Source of the DNA: Clostridiales bacterium
GTDB lineage: Bacteria > Bacillota > Clostridia > Lachnospirales > Anaerotignaceae
Length of the DNA: 8,697 bases
Direction: 5' to 3'
Assembly (NCBI GenBank): GCA_021202325.1
Contig: JAJQDF010000079.1
Span: forward strand, 1 to 8,697
Part shown: positions 1 through 6,415 of the stretch, one piece after another
Layout: each line of letters begins with the position of its first letter
Position numbering within the stretch: the first letter of the stretch is position 1
The notes under the pieces: generated by a model
What the model was told of the DNA's origin: nothing
What the model saw: only the letters and a program-made list of their open reading frames with translations
Databases searched by the model: none
Position numbers and translations under genes: made by a program

Positions 1-5
1 CAAAT

Positions 6-41
6 AATACCGCTTAATTTTATGTTAAGAGGTATTTTTTT
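6..41 (+). terminator. Rho-independent terminator of an upstream gene outside the window
   Basis: Bases 6-17 (AATACC, G, CTTAA) pair with 25-36 (TTAAG, A, GGTATT), giving an 11-bp stem with one G-A mismatch and a 7-base loop. A run of T follows directly (35-41). The T-run lies on the + strand side, so this ends a + strand transcript whose gene is to the left of the window. It separates that gene from the alkaline phosphatase promoter. Confidence 0.75.
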
Positions 42-55
42 GCCCCAAAATTTGT

Positions 56-95
56 TTAATATAAATTTCATACTGTCACGGTGACGAATTTAACA
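56..95 (+). promoter_or_regulatory. Candidate Pho-box-like repeats and palindromic operator upstream of the alkaline phosphatase
   Basis: Three hexamers resemble the Bacillus PhoP box TT(A/T/C)A(C/T)A: TTAATA at 56-61, TTCATA at 67-72 (one mismatch, 11-base register from the first) and TTAACA at 90-95. Between them is a perfect hyphenated palindrome, GTCAC-G-GTGAC (75-85), which overlaps the proposed -35 element. With a start site near 117 the repeats fall at about -61 to -22, where response regulators of this type bind. That the gene is phosphate-regulated is inferred from its product. The repeats are short and AT-rich and could be chance. Confidence 0.35.
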
Positions 96-110
96 ACGCC
101 TTCCTATAAT
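81..110 (+). promoter_or_regulatory. Sigma-A-type promoter of the alkaline phosphatase unit
   Basis: A perfect -10 box TATAAT lies at 105-110. The best -35 is GTGACG at 81-86 (4 of 6 matches to TTGACA, spacer 18 bases), embedded in the palindrome at 75-85. A weak -35 with a strong -10 is what an activator-dependent promoter would look like. The predicted start site is near 117. Confidence 0.6.
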
Positions 111-121
111 GATTAATGTAA

Positions 122-138
122 TCGGCGGGAGGTGCCGA
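122..138 (+). other. Hairpin at the 5' end of the alkaline phosphatase transcript
   Basis: TCGGC (122-126) pairs with GCCGA (134-138) around a 7-base purine-rich loop (GGGAGGT). It would begin only about five bases from the predicted 5' end of the mRNA, the usual position for a 5'-stabilising stem-loop. The loop also looks like a Shine-Dalgarno sequence, but no start codon follows at a usable distance; the real ribosome binding site is CGGAGGAG at 166-173. Confidence 0.4.
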
Positions 139-181
139 AACATAAGTCAAACATTTTTAAATTAACGGAGGAGTTGATAAA

Positions 182-1717
182 ATGAAATTCAAAAAGAGTA
201 TAGCGCTCATGTGCGCAGCAGCAATCGGAGTTTCTGCTTTTGCCGCAAACGGAATAACAAAGGAGGCAGATGCCGCCGAGGTCGTAAAGGGCAATGCGGC
301 CACAGTCAGCGCAGAGGTTACCGAGACACCGAAATATATTTTCCTTTTTATAGGAGACGGAATGAGCTATCCCCAGATACAGCTTTCCAACTATTACTTA
401 AGCGCACTTGCAGACACAAATGACAATGATATAGTTGAATCACAGAAAAATCTTACATTCCTTGATTTCCCAGTAGCAGGCTCGGCACAGACCTATGACA
501 GTTCATCCTTCTGTCCAGACTCAGCTTCCACAGCTACAAGCATTTCAACAGGAAACAAAACCTACAGCGGAACAATAAACATGGACGAAACAAAGACAGT
601 TTCATATGAGACCATTGCCGAAAAGCTTAAATCACAGCTTGGATATGAGATCGGTATCGTAACATCGGTTAACCTTAACCATGCCACACCTGCCGCATTC
701 TATGCTCATCAGGCTTCAAGAAACAGCTATTATGAAATAGGCGAAGAGCTTATTGCCAGCGGCTTTGATTATTTCGCAGGCGGCGGACTGCTTAAGCCTA
801 CAGGTACCGACGGTGACCAGACAAGCCTTTATGAACTTGCCGAAGAGGCCGGCTATGATGTAATATTCACACAGGCTGAGGCTGAACAGGTAAGCGCAGA
901 TGCAGGAAAGACAATCATTATTGACGAAAATCTTGCAGACGGCAGTGCCATGAGCTATGACATAGACCTTGAGGACGGCCAGTGGGCACTTAAGGATTAT
1001 GTTAAAAAGGGTATTGAGGTACTCGACAACGACAACGGCTTCTTCATGATGGTTGAAGGAGGAAAGATTGACTGGGCCTGCCATGCCAACGATGCCGCCT
1101 CCACAATAACAGACACAATCGCCCTTGACGAGGCTGTTCAGGAGGCTGTAGCTTTCTACAACGAGCATCCGGACGAAACTCTCATAATAGTAACAGGCGA
1201 CCATGAGACAGGCGGACTTACAATAGGCTTTGCCGGAACAGACTATGACACATTCCTTACAAACATTGAAAACCAGAAGATTTCATATGCTAAATATGAT
1301 TCAGACTATGTAACGGTATATAAAGAAAACAACACAAGCTTTGAGGACGTTCTCGCAGATGTACAGAATCTTTTCGGACTTGTGACAAGCGATAAGGCCG
1401 ATGAAGCCAATTCTGAAACCCTTGTTCTCACAGACTATGAGTACAACAAGTTAAAGGCAGCCTATGACAAGACAATGTCGGGCGACACAGAAGAGCTTAG
1501 CCAGGAAGAATATGTCCTCTACGGTTCATATGAGCCTTTGACAGTAACAATAACACATATACTCAACAATAAGTCGGGAGTAAGCTTCTCATCATATGCC
1601 CATACGGGACTTCCTGTAGAGGTTCTTGCCAAGGGCGCAGGCTCAGAGCTTTTCGAAGGCTACTATGACAACACAGATATTTACTTCGCACTTGCGAAAT
1701 TGACAGGAGTACAGTAA
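182..1717 (+). CDS. phoA: Secreted alkaline phosphatase (PhoA family)
   Basis: Metal-dependent phosphomonoesterase that releases inorganic phosphate from organic phosphates outside the membrane. The 511-residue protein starts at an ATG eight bases after CGGAGGAG. Residues 1-31 form a Sec signal peptide: KFKK, then a hydrophobic core, with possible cleavage after AFA (21) or ADA (31). There is no lipobox. All catalytic elements can be matched to E. coli PhoA: D59 in GDGM, nucleophile S114 in D113-S-A, T169 and R180 (same 11-residue spacing), E292, D297 and H301 in the VEGG...D...H segment, D340-H341 in TGDH, and H474 in AHTG. His167 replaces E. coli D153 and Trp298 replaces K328, the pairing I recall from the Thermotoga enzyme. 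The YibE/F gene follows after five bases, in the same terminator-bounded unit. Family assignment is firm; phosphate regulation is inferred. Confidence 0.96.
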   Translation: MKFKKSIALMCAAAIGVSAFAANGITKEADAAEVVKGNAATVSAEVTETPKYIFLFIGDGMSYPQIQLSNYYLSALADTNDNDIVESQKNLTFLDFPVAGSAQTYDSSSFCPDSASTATSISTGNKTYSGTINMDETKTVSYETIAEKLKSQLGYEIGIVTSVNLNHATPAAFYAHQASRNSYYEIGEELIASGFDYFAGGGLLKPTGTDGDQTSLYELAEEAGYDVIFTQAEAEQVSADAGKTIIIDENLADGSAMSYDIDLEDGQWALKDYVKKGIEVLDNDNGFFMMVEGGKIDWACHANDAASTITDTIALDEAVQEAVAFYNEHPDETLIIVTGDHETGGLTIGFAGTDYDTFLTNIENQKISYAKYDSDYVTVYKENNTSFEDVLADVQNLFGLVTSDKADEANSETLVLTDYEYNKLKAAYDKTMSGDTEELSQEEYVLYGSYEPLTVTITHILNNKSGVSFSSYAHTGLPVEVLAKGAGSELFEGYYDNTDIYFALAKLTGVQ

Positions 1718-1722
1718 AAATT

Positions 1723-2901
1723 ATGAAGGCTTTATCAAACAGACTGAATTTTTGGAGTCAGCTTGTTGTGGGCTTTCTGCTTATAATTGTCCTCATAGCC
1801 ATACCTACGGGCTATGAGGACGCCCTTATTTATAAGGAAAGCGTAAAATGCAAGGCAGAGGTAATAAGCACCGATGAAAGCACAGTGATAAGCACAGGAC
1901 TGATAAATTCGGGAGAACAGAAGTGCGAGCTTGTCCTGCTGAACGGTAAATTTGAGGGAGAAACGGTAACGGGCGTAAATATGCTCTCCGGTTCTCTGGA
2001 AAACGACAAAATATACTCTGTTGGCGACCAAGCCCTTGTGGTTGTGAGCTATGACAGCAATGAAAATATCACTTCGGTAACTATGACAGACCATTACAGA
2101 GTCGATAAGGAGCTTATACTGGCGGCATTGTTTGTAATACTGCTGTTAATATTTGCCGGCAAAAACGGTATGCTTGCGGTGCTGTCCTTTGTAATAACTG
2201 TGCTGATGATATGGAAAATACTTGTTCCCTGCTATTTGAGGGGGATGAATCCGGTTTGGGTTGGCTTGGGTATTACCGTGGCGCTGTCGCTTGTAATAAT
2301 ATTCCTTGTATACGGAGTGGACAAAAGAACGCTGACAGCCTTTATGGGTTCAATGCTCGGAACACTCACAACCTGCATAATGGGAATAATATTTACGGAT
2401 TTGTTCAAAATACACGGTGCGGTTATGGCATATTCCGAAACACTGCTCTACAGCGGCTATCAGGACTTGAGCCTGACACAGATATTCGTCGGAGGTATAT
2501 TCATAGGCGCATCGGGAGCCATGATGGACCTTTCGGTGGATATAACATCGGCCGTAAACGAGGTAATACAGAAAAAACCGGATATTTCATGGAAAGAGGC
2601 CGCCAAGTCAGGAATGAATGTGGGACGGGCCGCCATGGGAACAATGACAACGACACTGCTTTTGGCCTATTCGGGCGGATATATTGCCCTGCTTATGACT
2701 TTCATGGCACAGGGCACGCCGATAATAAATATACTTAACTATAAATATGTGGCATCGGAAATACTGGATACACTGGTAGGAAGCTTCGGTCTTGTTACCG
2801 TAGCACCCTTTACGGCACTTATGAGCGGAATTATGCTCACTAAGCGCAGGGATAAACAGATACCGGAGACAGAAACGAAGGACGATGAAGTAAATTTATA
2901 A
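1723..2901 (+). CDS. YibE/F family membrane protein
   Basis: A 392-residue integral membrane protein of the YibE/F family, whose biochemical role is not established; 'permease-like' is only a guess. It has one N-terminal membrane segment (about 12-29), a non-membrane domain of roughly 100 residues (31-128) probably outside the cell, then about seven hydrophobic segments (131-146, 148-169, 177-198, 205-228, 253-268, 306-330, 352-373). The family signature is the conserved GASGAMMDLSVDITSAVNE stretch at 262-280. The C-terminus is short, charged and probably cytoplasmic. The start is five bases after the phosphatase stop. The only Shine-Dalgarno-like sequence, AGGAG at 1705-1709, is 13 bases away, so translation is probably coupled to the upstream gene. 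The strong terminator after it closes the two-gene unit. Confidence 0.88.
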   Translation: MKALSNRLNFWSQLVVGFLLIIVLIAIPTGYEDALIYKESVKCKAEVISTDESTVISTGLINSGEQKCELVLLNGKFEGETVTGVNMLSGSLENDKIYSVGDQALVVVSYDSNENITSVTMTDHYRVDKELILAALFVILLLIFAGKNGMLAVLSFVITVLMIWKILVPCYLRGMNPVWVGLGITVALSLVIIFLVYGVDKRTLTAFMGSMLGTLTTCIMGIIFTDLFKIHGAVMAYSETLLYSGYQDLSLTQIFVGGIFIGASGAMMDLSVDITSAVNEVIQKKPDISWKEAAKSGMNVGRAAMGTMTTTLLLAYSGGYIALLMTFMAQGTPIINILNYKYVASEILDTLVGSFGLVTVAPFTALMSGIMLTKRRDKQIPETETKDDEVNL

Positions 2902-2912
2902 TTTTTATTTCC

Positions 2913-2957
2913 CCGCAAATTGCAATACAGGTCTGCAGTTTGCGGAATTTTTTATTT
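2913..2957 (+). terminator. Strong rho-independent terminator after the YibE/F gene
   Basis: CCGCAAATTGCA (2913-2924) pairs with TGCAGTTTGCGG (2934-2945), a 12-bp stem with one G-T wobble and a 9-base loop, followed by AATTTTTTATTT. It starts 12 bases after the stop codon and separates the phosphatase unit from the HAD/mtaB unit. Confidence 0.92.
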
Positions 2958-2988
2958 CCCGGCTTTTAACCGAGGCATAATCCGATAC

Positions 2989-3017
2989 TTGTTTATATCA
3001 AAATAATGTGATAGAAT
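2989..3017 (+). promoter_or_regulatory. Probable promoter of the HAD-mtaB unit
   Basis: TTGTTT at 2989-2994 (3 of 6 to TTGACA), a 17-base spacer, and TAGAAT at 3012-3017 (5 of 6 to TATAAT). The predicted start is near 3024. It lies between the upstream terminator and the first gene of the next unit, as expected. Confidence 0.5.
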
Positions 3018-3041
3018 ACAAAATTATACTAATACTATGAC

Positions 3042-3070
3042 TATGATACTGAAAAATTCTTGGTATCATA
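3042..3070 (+). repeat. Inverted repeat in the leader of the HAD gene
   Basis: TATGATAC (3042-3049) is the exact reverse complement of GTATCATA (3063-3070). In RNA the stem could extend inward by three pairs (two of them G-U), leaving a loop of seven bases. It lies about 18-46 bases downstream of the predicted transcription start and about 47 bases before the start codon. No T-run follows, so it is not a terminator. It could be a repressor operator or a 5' hairpin. Confidence 0.45.
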
Positions 3071-3117
3071 ATTAACCTAAATGCACAGAATACAGCAGTA
3101 AAAGCGGAGGCTTTGTA

Positions 3118-3915
3118 ATGATAAAACTCATTGCCAGTGATATGGACGGAACACTGCTTGACGGTGACGGCCGTCTTGACGAAGAAATATATGATATAAT
3201 AATACAGCTGAAAGAAATGGGAATACGTTTTGCGGCGGCCAGCGGCAGACAGCTTATGTCGCTCAAAAAGAAATTCAAGCCGGTTGACGATGATGTTATA
3301 TATATTGCCGAAAACGGCGGCTATGTTAATTTCCGAAACGAGGATATATATTTAAATCCCATGGATAAAAATATTGTCAATGAGATAATAGATGCGGCAA
3401 AAGATACGTCGGCGCAGGCTATGTTCATATGCGGAAAGACATATTCCTATACCGATGTTCCGGAGCTTGTGGAGGTAATGCATGATCCTGTTTTCGGATA
3501 CGAGATAAAGCTGGTGGGAAATCTTAAGGACGTGGACGACGATATATTCAAGGTCGGCCTTTTTGATACGGAGGACCCAAGGGAGAGCTCCATGAAAATA
3601 ATGGAGCCGAAATTCGGTGACAGACTCCATTTGACGCTTTCGGGCTTTAACAGCATGGATTTTCTCAACCCTGATGTTAATAAGGGTGTGGGACTGAAGC
3701 ATATACAGAAAATGTTTGGAATAAAGAAAGAGGAAACCGTTGTTTTCGGCGACAATTTCAATGATATTGAGATGTTTGAGGGGGCAGGGGTAAGTTATGC
3801 CATGCTCAATGCCGATGAATATGTGAGGAGCCGAGCCACAGATGTCATAGGCACAAACAACGACAATTCGGTAATAAAGAAGCTGAAGGAAATACTAAAG
3901 GAGACAGTGCGATGA
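3118..3915 (+). CDS. HAD-IIB (Cof-type) phosphatase
   Basis: Cytoplasmic haloacid-dehalogenase superfamily hydrolase that probably dephosphorylates a small phosphorylated metabolite such as a sugar phosphate or flavin precursor; the substrate cannot be read from sequence. At 265 residues it has the usual size of the Cof subfamily. Motif I is D8-M-D10-G-T (nucleophile D8, acid/base D10), motif II is S42 in ASGR, motif III is K189, and motif IV is GDNFND (211-216) with D212 and D216 binding Mg2+. The region between motifs II and III (about 80-185) is the C2-type cap domain. The start is supported by GCGGAGG seven bases upstream. Its TGA overlaps the ATG of mtaB (ATGA), so the two are probably translationally coupled, though no functional link to tRNA modification is known. 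Confidence 0.93.
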   Translation: MIKLIASDMDGTLLDGDGRLDEEIYDIIIQLKEMGIRFAAASGRQLMSLKKKFKPVDDDVIYIAENGGYVNFRNEDIYLNPMDKNIVNEIIDAAKDTSAQAMFICGKTYSYTDVPELVEVMHDPVFGYEIKLVGNLKDVDDDIFKVGLFDTEDPRESSMKIMEPKFGDRLHLTLSGFNSMDFLNPDVNKGVGLKHIQKMFGIKKEETVVFGDNFNDIEMFEGAGVSYAMLNADEYVRSRATDVIGTNNDNSVIKKLKEILKETVR

Positions 3916-5207
3916 AAAGGGCAGCTAGCCATGCCTTGGGATGCAAGGTAAATCAATATGAGAGCGAAGCCATTGCCGAGCTTTTCGCAGAGCGGGGCTA
4001 CGAAATTGTGGATATAGACGACGTGGCCGACGTATATATTATTAATACATGTACTGTCACAAACTTCGGCGACAAAAAGAGCCGCCAGCTCATAAGAAAG
4101 GTAAAGAGGCAAAACCCCGAGGCAATTGTGGCGGCGGTGGGATGCTATGCCCAGACTGCATCGGAGGAGATTAAAAAAATTGAGGGCGTAAACCTCATCA
4201 TAGGCACAAAGGGAAGAAAAGACATAGTTGAACTGGTCGAAAGTTACAAGCCGGAGATGGGTGTTGTGTGCACAGTCGGAAAGATTGCCGGAGAAAGGGA
4301 ATTTGAGAGGCTTTCAATAAATAAGCTTGCTGACAGAACGAGGGCTTATCTCAAAATACAGGACGGCTGTTCGCAGTTCTGTTCATACTGCATTATTCCC
4401 TATGCCAGAGGCCCCATAAGAAGCCGAAATCCTGAGGATATTATGGACGAGGTACATATTTTGGCCGAAAACGGCTTCAAGGAAATTATTTTGACAGGTA
4501 TACATGTAGCATCCTATGGCAAGGATTTAAAGGGAACATCGCTTATAGATATAATAAGAAGCGTTCAGGAAACAGAAGGCATAGAAAGAATACGTTTCAG
4601 CTCCGTTGAGCCAAATATAATAACCGAAGAATTTATGTCGGAGCTGTCCGAAATGGATAAGGTATGCGATCATTTTCATTTGTCACTGCAGAGCGGATGT
4701 GACAGAACCCTAAAACGTATGAACAGAAAATACGATTCGGACGGATATTTAAGGGCAGTGGAGCTTATTAAAAAATATATGCCCGATGCCGCTTTGACGA
4801 CTGATATAATAGCAGGGTTCCCCGGCGAGACAGAGGAAGACTTTGAGGAAAGCCTGAAATTTGCCGAAAAAGTCGGCTTCTCAAAAATCCACGCCTTTCC
4901 CTATTCGCCCAAGAGGGGTACTCCGGCGGCGGTTATGCCCGACCAGATACAAAATGCGGTTAAAAATGAGAGAACAGCAAGGCTCATTGAGCTGAGCGAC
5001 CGCATGGGACATGAGTTTATAAGCGGATTTGTGGGCAAAACAATGCCTGTGCTTTACGAAAGAGAAATAAGTGACGGCATTTATGAAGGCTATACAACAA
5101 ATTATATAAGAGTCAGCGCTGAGAGCGGCAGGAACCTTAAAAATAATATTGTCGATACCCGGCTTCTGAGGGTGGAAAATGAAGGCGCCTTCGGCAGAAT
5201 AGATTAA
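3912..5207 (+). CDS. mtaB: tRNA (t6A37) C2-methylthiotransferase MtaB
   Basis: Radical-SAM enzyme that converts N6-threonylcarbamoyladenosine at position 37 of ANN-decoding tRNAs to the 2-methylthio form (ms2t6A), stabilising codon-anticodon pairing. The 431-residue protein has the full three-domain layout: N-terminal UPF0004 domain with cluster cysteines C11 (LGCKVNQYE), C47 (NTCTVT) and C78 (GCYAQ); radical-SAM domain with C153, C157 and C160 (CxxxCxxC); and a C-terminal TRAM domain (about 372-428) for tRNA binding. LGCKVNQYE at the N-terminus favours MtaB over the related MiaB and RimO. The start is set by AAGGAG at 3898-3903, eight bases upstream and inside the HAD gene. The downstream gap has no terminator but does have a candidate promoter for the next operon. 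Confidence 0.95.
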   Translation: MKRAASHALGCKVNQYESEAIAELFAERGYEIVDIDDVADVYIINTCTVTNFGDKKSRQLIRKVKRQNPEAIVAAVGCYAQTASEEIKKIEGVNLIIGTKGRKDIVELVESYKPEMGVVCTVGKIAGEREFERLSINKLADRTRAYLKIQDGCSQFCSYCIIPYARGPIRSRNPEDIMDEVHILAENGFKEIILTGIHVASYGKDLKGTSLIDIIRSVQETEGIERIRFSSVEPNIITEEFMSELSEMDKVCDHFHLSLQSGCDRTLKRMNRKYDSDGYLRAVELIKKYMPDAALTTDIIAGFPGETEEDFEESLKFAEKVGFSKIHAFPYSPKRGTPAAVMPDQIQNAVKNERTARLIELSDRMGHEFISGFVGKTMPVLYEREISDGIYEGYTTNYIRVSAESGRNLKNNIVDTRLLRVENEGAFGRID

Positions 5208-5248
5208 GTGTACATTATGAGGTTGCAATATTTGGCAGAATGATTTAA
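5172..5248 (+). repeat. Degenerate tandem copy of the 3' end of mtaB
   Basis: The last 36 bases of mtaB (5172-5207) resemble the following 39 bases (5210-5248). GGCAGAAT is identical in both (5193-5200 and 5234-5241), and both end in TTAA. Translated, the second copy reads VHYEVAIFGRMI-stop beside VENEGAFGRID-stop, with one extra codon. It is out of frame with mtaB and not translated as part of it. An old partial duplication is the simplest reading; chance is possible. Confidence 0.35.
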
Positions 5249-5251
5249 AAT
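5223..5251 (+). promoter_or_regulatory. Probable promoter of the ireB-ruvX operon
   Basis: TTGCAA at 5223-5228 (4 of 6 to TTGACA), a 17-base spacer, and TAAAAT at 5246-5251 (5 of 6 to TATAAT). The predicted start near 5258 would leave a leader of about 120 bases before ireB. Confidence 0.5.
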
Positions 5252-5311
5252 GTTATTAAGAAATGAATTTTATTTTATGAATGAAGTCAAACACAGACTA
5301 TGAAGAATATA

Positions 5312-5336
5312 TATGCCGCCATGAAATGGCTGCATA
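5312..5336 (+). other. Stable hairpin in the ireB leader
   Basis: TATGCCGCCAT (5312-5322) pairs with ATGGCTGCATA (5326-5336) around a GAA triloop: ten pairs and one C-T mismatch. No T-run follows, so it is not an intrinsic terminator. It ends about 27 bases before the ireB Shine-Dalgarno and could act as an mRNA-stability or processing element. Confidence 0.5.
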
Positions 5337-5377
5337 CAGCGATTATATAAAAATTTGGATTAACGGGAGTGATAAAT

Positions 5378-5647
5378 ATGGAAAAAAAGAATTCAATGAG
5401 CGAAACCATGCGCTTCGGTGCGGTTGAGAAGGAATACACAAGTGAAGCGGAAAAAATAATTCTTACTGTAGTGACCGCCTTGGAGGAGAAGGGCTATAAC
5501 CCGGTAAATCAGCTTGTTGGCTATATACTTTCCGGCGATCCTACCTATATTACGAGTCACAAAAACGCAAGAAGCATTATCCGTAAGCTGGAAAGAGACG
5601 AGATACTGGAAGAGATAGTTAAGGATTATTTGAAAAGAAAGGCTTAA
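5378..5647 (+). CDS. ireB: IreB-family regulatory phosphoprotein (YrzL/UPF0297)
   Basis: Small cytoplasmic regulator, known in Enterococcus faecalis as a substrate of the PASTA Ser/Thr kinase IreK that affects cephalosporin resistance. I place the start at ATG 5378, giving 89 residues, the usual family length. CGGGAG (5364-5369) sits eight bases before it, whereas a GTG at 5369 in the same frame overlaps that ribosome binding site. Family landmarks are the N-terminal ETMRF (residues 9-13), [19 protein letters not shown] in the middle, then the ITSHKNAR and IRKLERDE segments near the C-terminus. T10 matches the more distal of the two phosphothreonines described in E. faecalis; the position of the other appears to be Met7, flanked by Ser6 and Ser8. 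It is first in the conserved ireB-ruvX-DUF1292 order (yrzL-yrrK-yrzB in Bacillus). Confidence 0.94.
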   Translation: MEKKNSMSETMRFGAVEKEYTSEAEKIILTVVTALEEKGYNPVNQLVGYILSGDPTYITSHKNARSIIRKLERDEILEEIVKDYLKRKA

Positions 5648-5668
5648 GATACTGAAAGGACGAAATAA

Positions 5669-6094
5669 GTGCGTATATTGGGACTTGACCTTGGAGACAA
5701 AACCGTTGGCGTGGCTGTAAGTGATGCTTTCGGATGGACTGCCCAGGGACTTGAAATTATAAGAAGAAATAATCCTTCGGAGCATAAACAGAGCTTGGGA
5801 AGACTGGCGGAAATTATCGATGAGTACGGCGTAGAGGAGATAGTTTTGGGCTATCCTAAAAATCTGGATAATTCCGAGGGTGAACGCTGCGAAAAAACAA
5901 AGGCGTATAAAGTATATTTGGAAAAAAGATTTCCCAAAATACCTGTAATACTGTGGGACGAGCGTTTTTCTACGGTTGCGGCAAACAACAGCATGATGGA
6001 GGCCGGGCTGAACCACGACAAGAGAAAGAGCGTCATAGACAAGATGGCGGCTGTATTTATATTGCAGGGATATTTGGACAGCAAAGGAAAATGA
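5669..6094 (+). CDS. ruvX: RuvX/YqgF pre-16S rRNA nuclease (putative Holliday junction resolvase)
   Basis: Cytoplasmic RNase H-fold nuclease. The family is annotated as a putative Holliday junction resolvase, while work on E. coli YqgF points to maturation of the 16S rRNA 5' end. The 141-residue protein is full length. The acidic active-site positions are D7 in LGLDLGDKTVGVAVSD, E98 in WDERFST and D124 in the VIDKMAAVFILQGYL segment. It begins with GTG; GAAAGGA eight bases upstream supports that start, and the family's usual MRILGLD opening fits. It lies 21 bases after ireB and 15 before the DUF1292 gene, clearly the same transcript. Confidence 0.95.
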   Translation: MRILGLDLGDKTVGVAVSDAFGWTAQGLEIIRRNNPSEHKQSLGRLAEIIDEYGVEEIVLGYPKNLDNSEGERCEKTKAYKVYLEKRFPKIPVILWDERFSTVAANNSMMEAGLNHDKRKSVIDKMAAVFILQGYLDSKGK

Positions 6095-6109
6095 TAAAGG
6101 AGAATAAAA

Positions 6110-6403
6110 ATGTCAGACGAATTTGAAAATTTAGACGAAGAAATGGAAATCATTACAATGATAGATGACGAAACCGAAGAGGAAATAGAGTTTGTTGTTA
6201 TCGACAGAAAAGAGCTTAACGGAAACGAATATATTCTTGTTGTAGAAAGCAAGGACATTGACGACGACGAAGCAGATGCCGCTATTCTTAAGGTTGTAAG
6301 CGAGTCCGACGAGGACATAACATATGCTGTCATTGAGGATGACGATGAGTTCGAGGAGGCGGCCGGTGCCTTTGAGAGCGACGAATACGAAGTGAATTAT
6401 TAA
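6110..6403 (+). CDS. DUF1292 (YrzB-like) acidic protein
   Basis: A 97-residue cytoplasmic protein of unknown function from the DUF1292 family. About 39 residues are Asp or Glu and only four are Lys or Arg, so it is extremely acidic. The core resembles the family pattern: IITMIDDETEEEIEFVVID (about 14-32), an EYILVVE strand (40-46), and ILKVVSESDEDITYAVIED (about 59-77). The C-terminal 20 residues are an acidic tail. AAAGGAG at 6096-6102 precedes the ATG by seven bases. Its fixed place after ireB and ruvX in Firmicutes suggests a linked but unknown role; nucleic-acid mimicry or binding a basic partner is only a guess from the charge. Confidence 0.9.
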   Translation: MSDEFENLDEEMEIITMIDDETEEEIEFVVIDRKELNGNEYILVVESKDIDDDEADAAILKVVSESDEDITYAVIEDDDEFEEAAGAFESDEYEVNY

Positions 6404-6415
6404 TGAATGATTTAC

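Noticed and set aside
716..1204. A long open - strand frame opposite the alkaline phosphatase, and similar - strand frames opposite mtaB and RNase J.
   Set aside because: They lie wholly opposite strongly conserved coding genes, lack ribosome sites and look like no known protein.
3037..3075. A 12-codon frame across the inverted repeat upstream of the HAD gene, considered as a leader peptide.
   Set aside because: No ribosome binding site and too short to distinguish from chance.
5181..5192. Perfect 12-base palindrome GAAGGCGCCTTC near the end of mtaB, considered as a terminator or protein-binding site.
   Set aside because: It lies inside the coding TRAM domain, has no loop suitable for a hairpin and no T-run after it.
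5300..5350. A 16-codon frame from ATG 5300 spanning the ireB leader hairpin.
   Set aside because: No Shine-Dalgarno upstream, no recognisable peptide, and no run of regulatory codons.
5369..5377. GTG at 5369 as the start of ireB, adding three residues.
   Set aside because: It overlaps the ribosome binding site CGGGAG (5364-5369); ATG 5378 has correct spacing and gives the usual 89-residue length.
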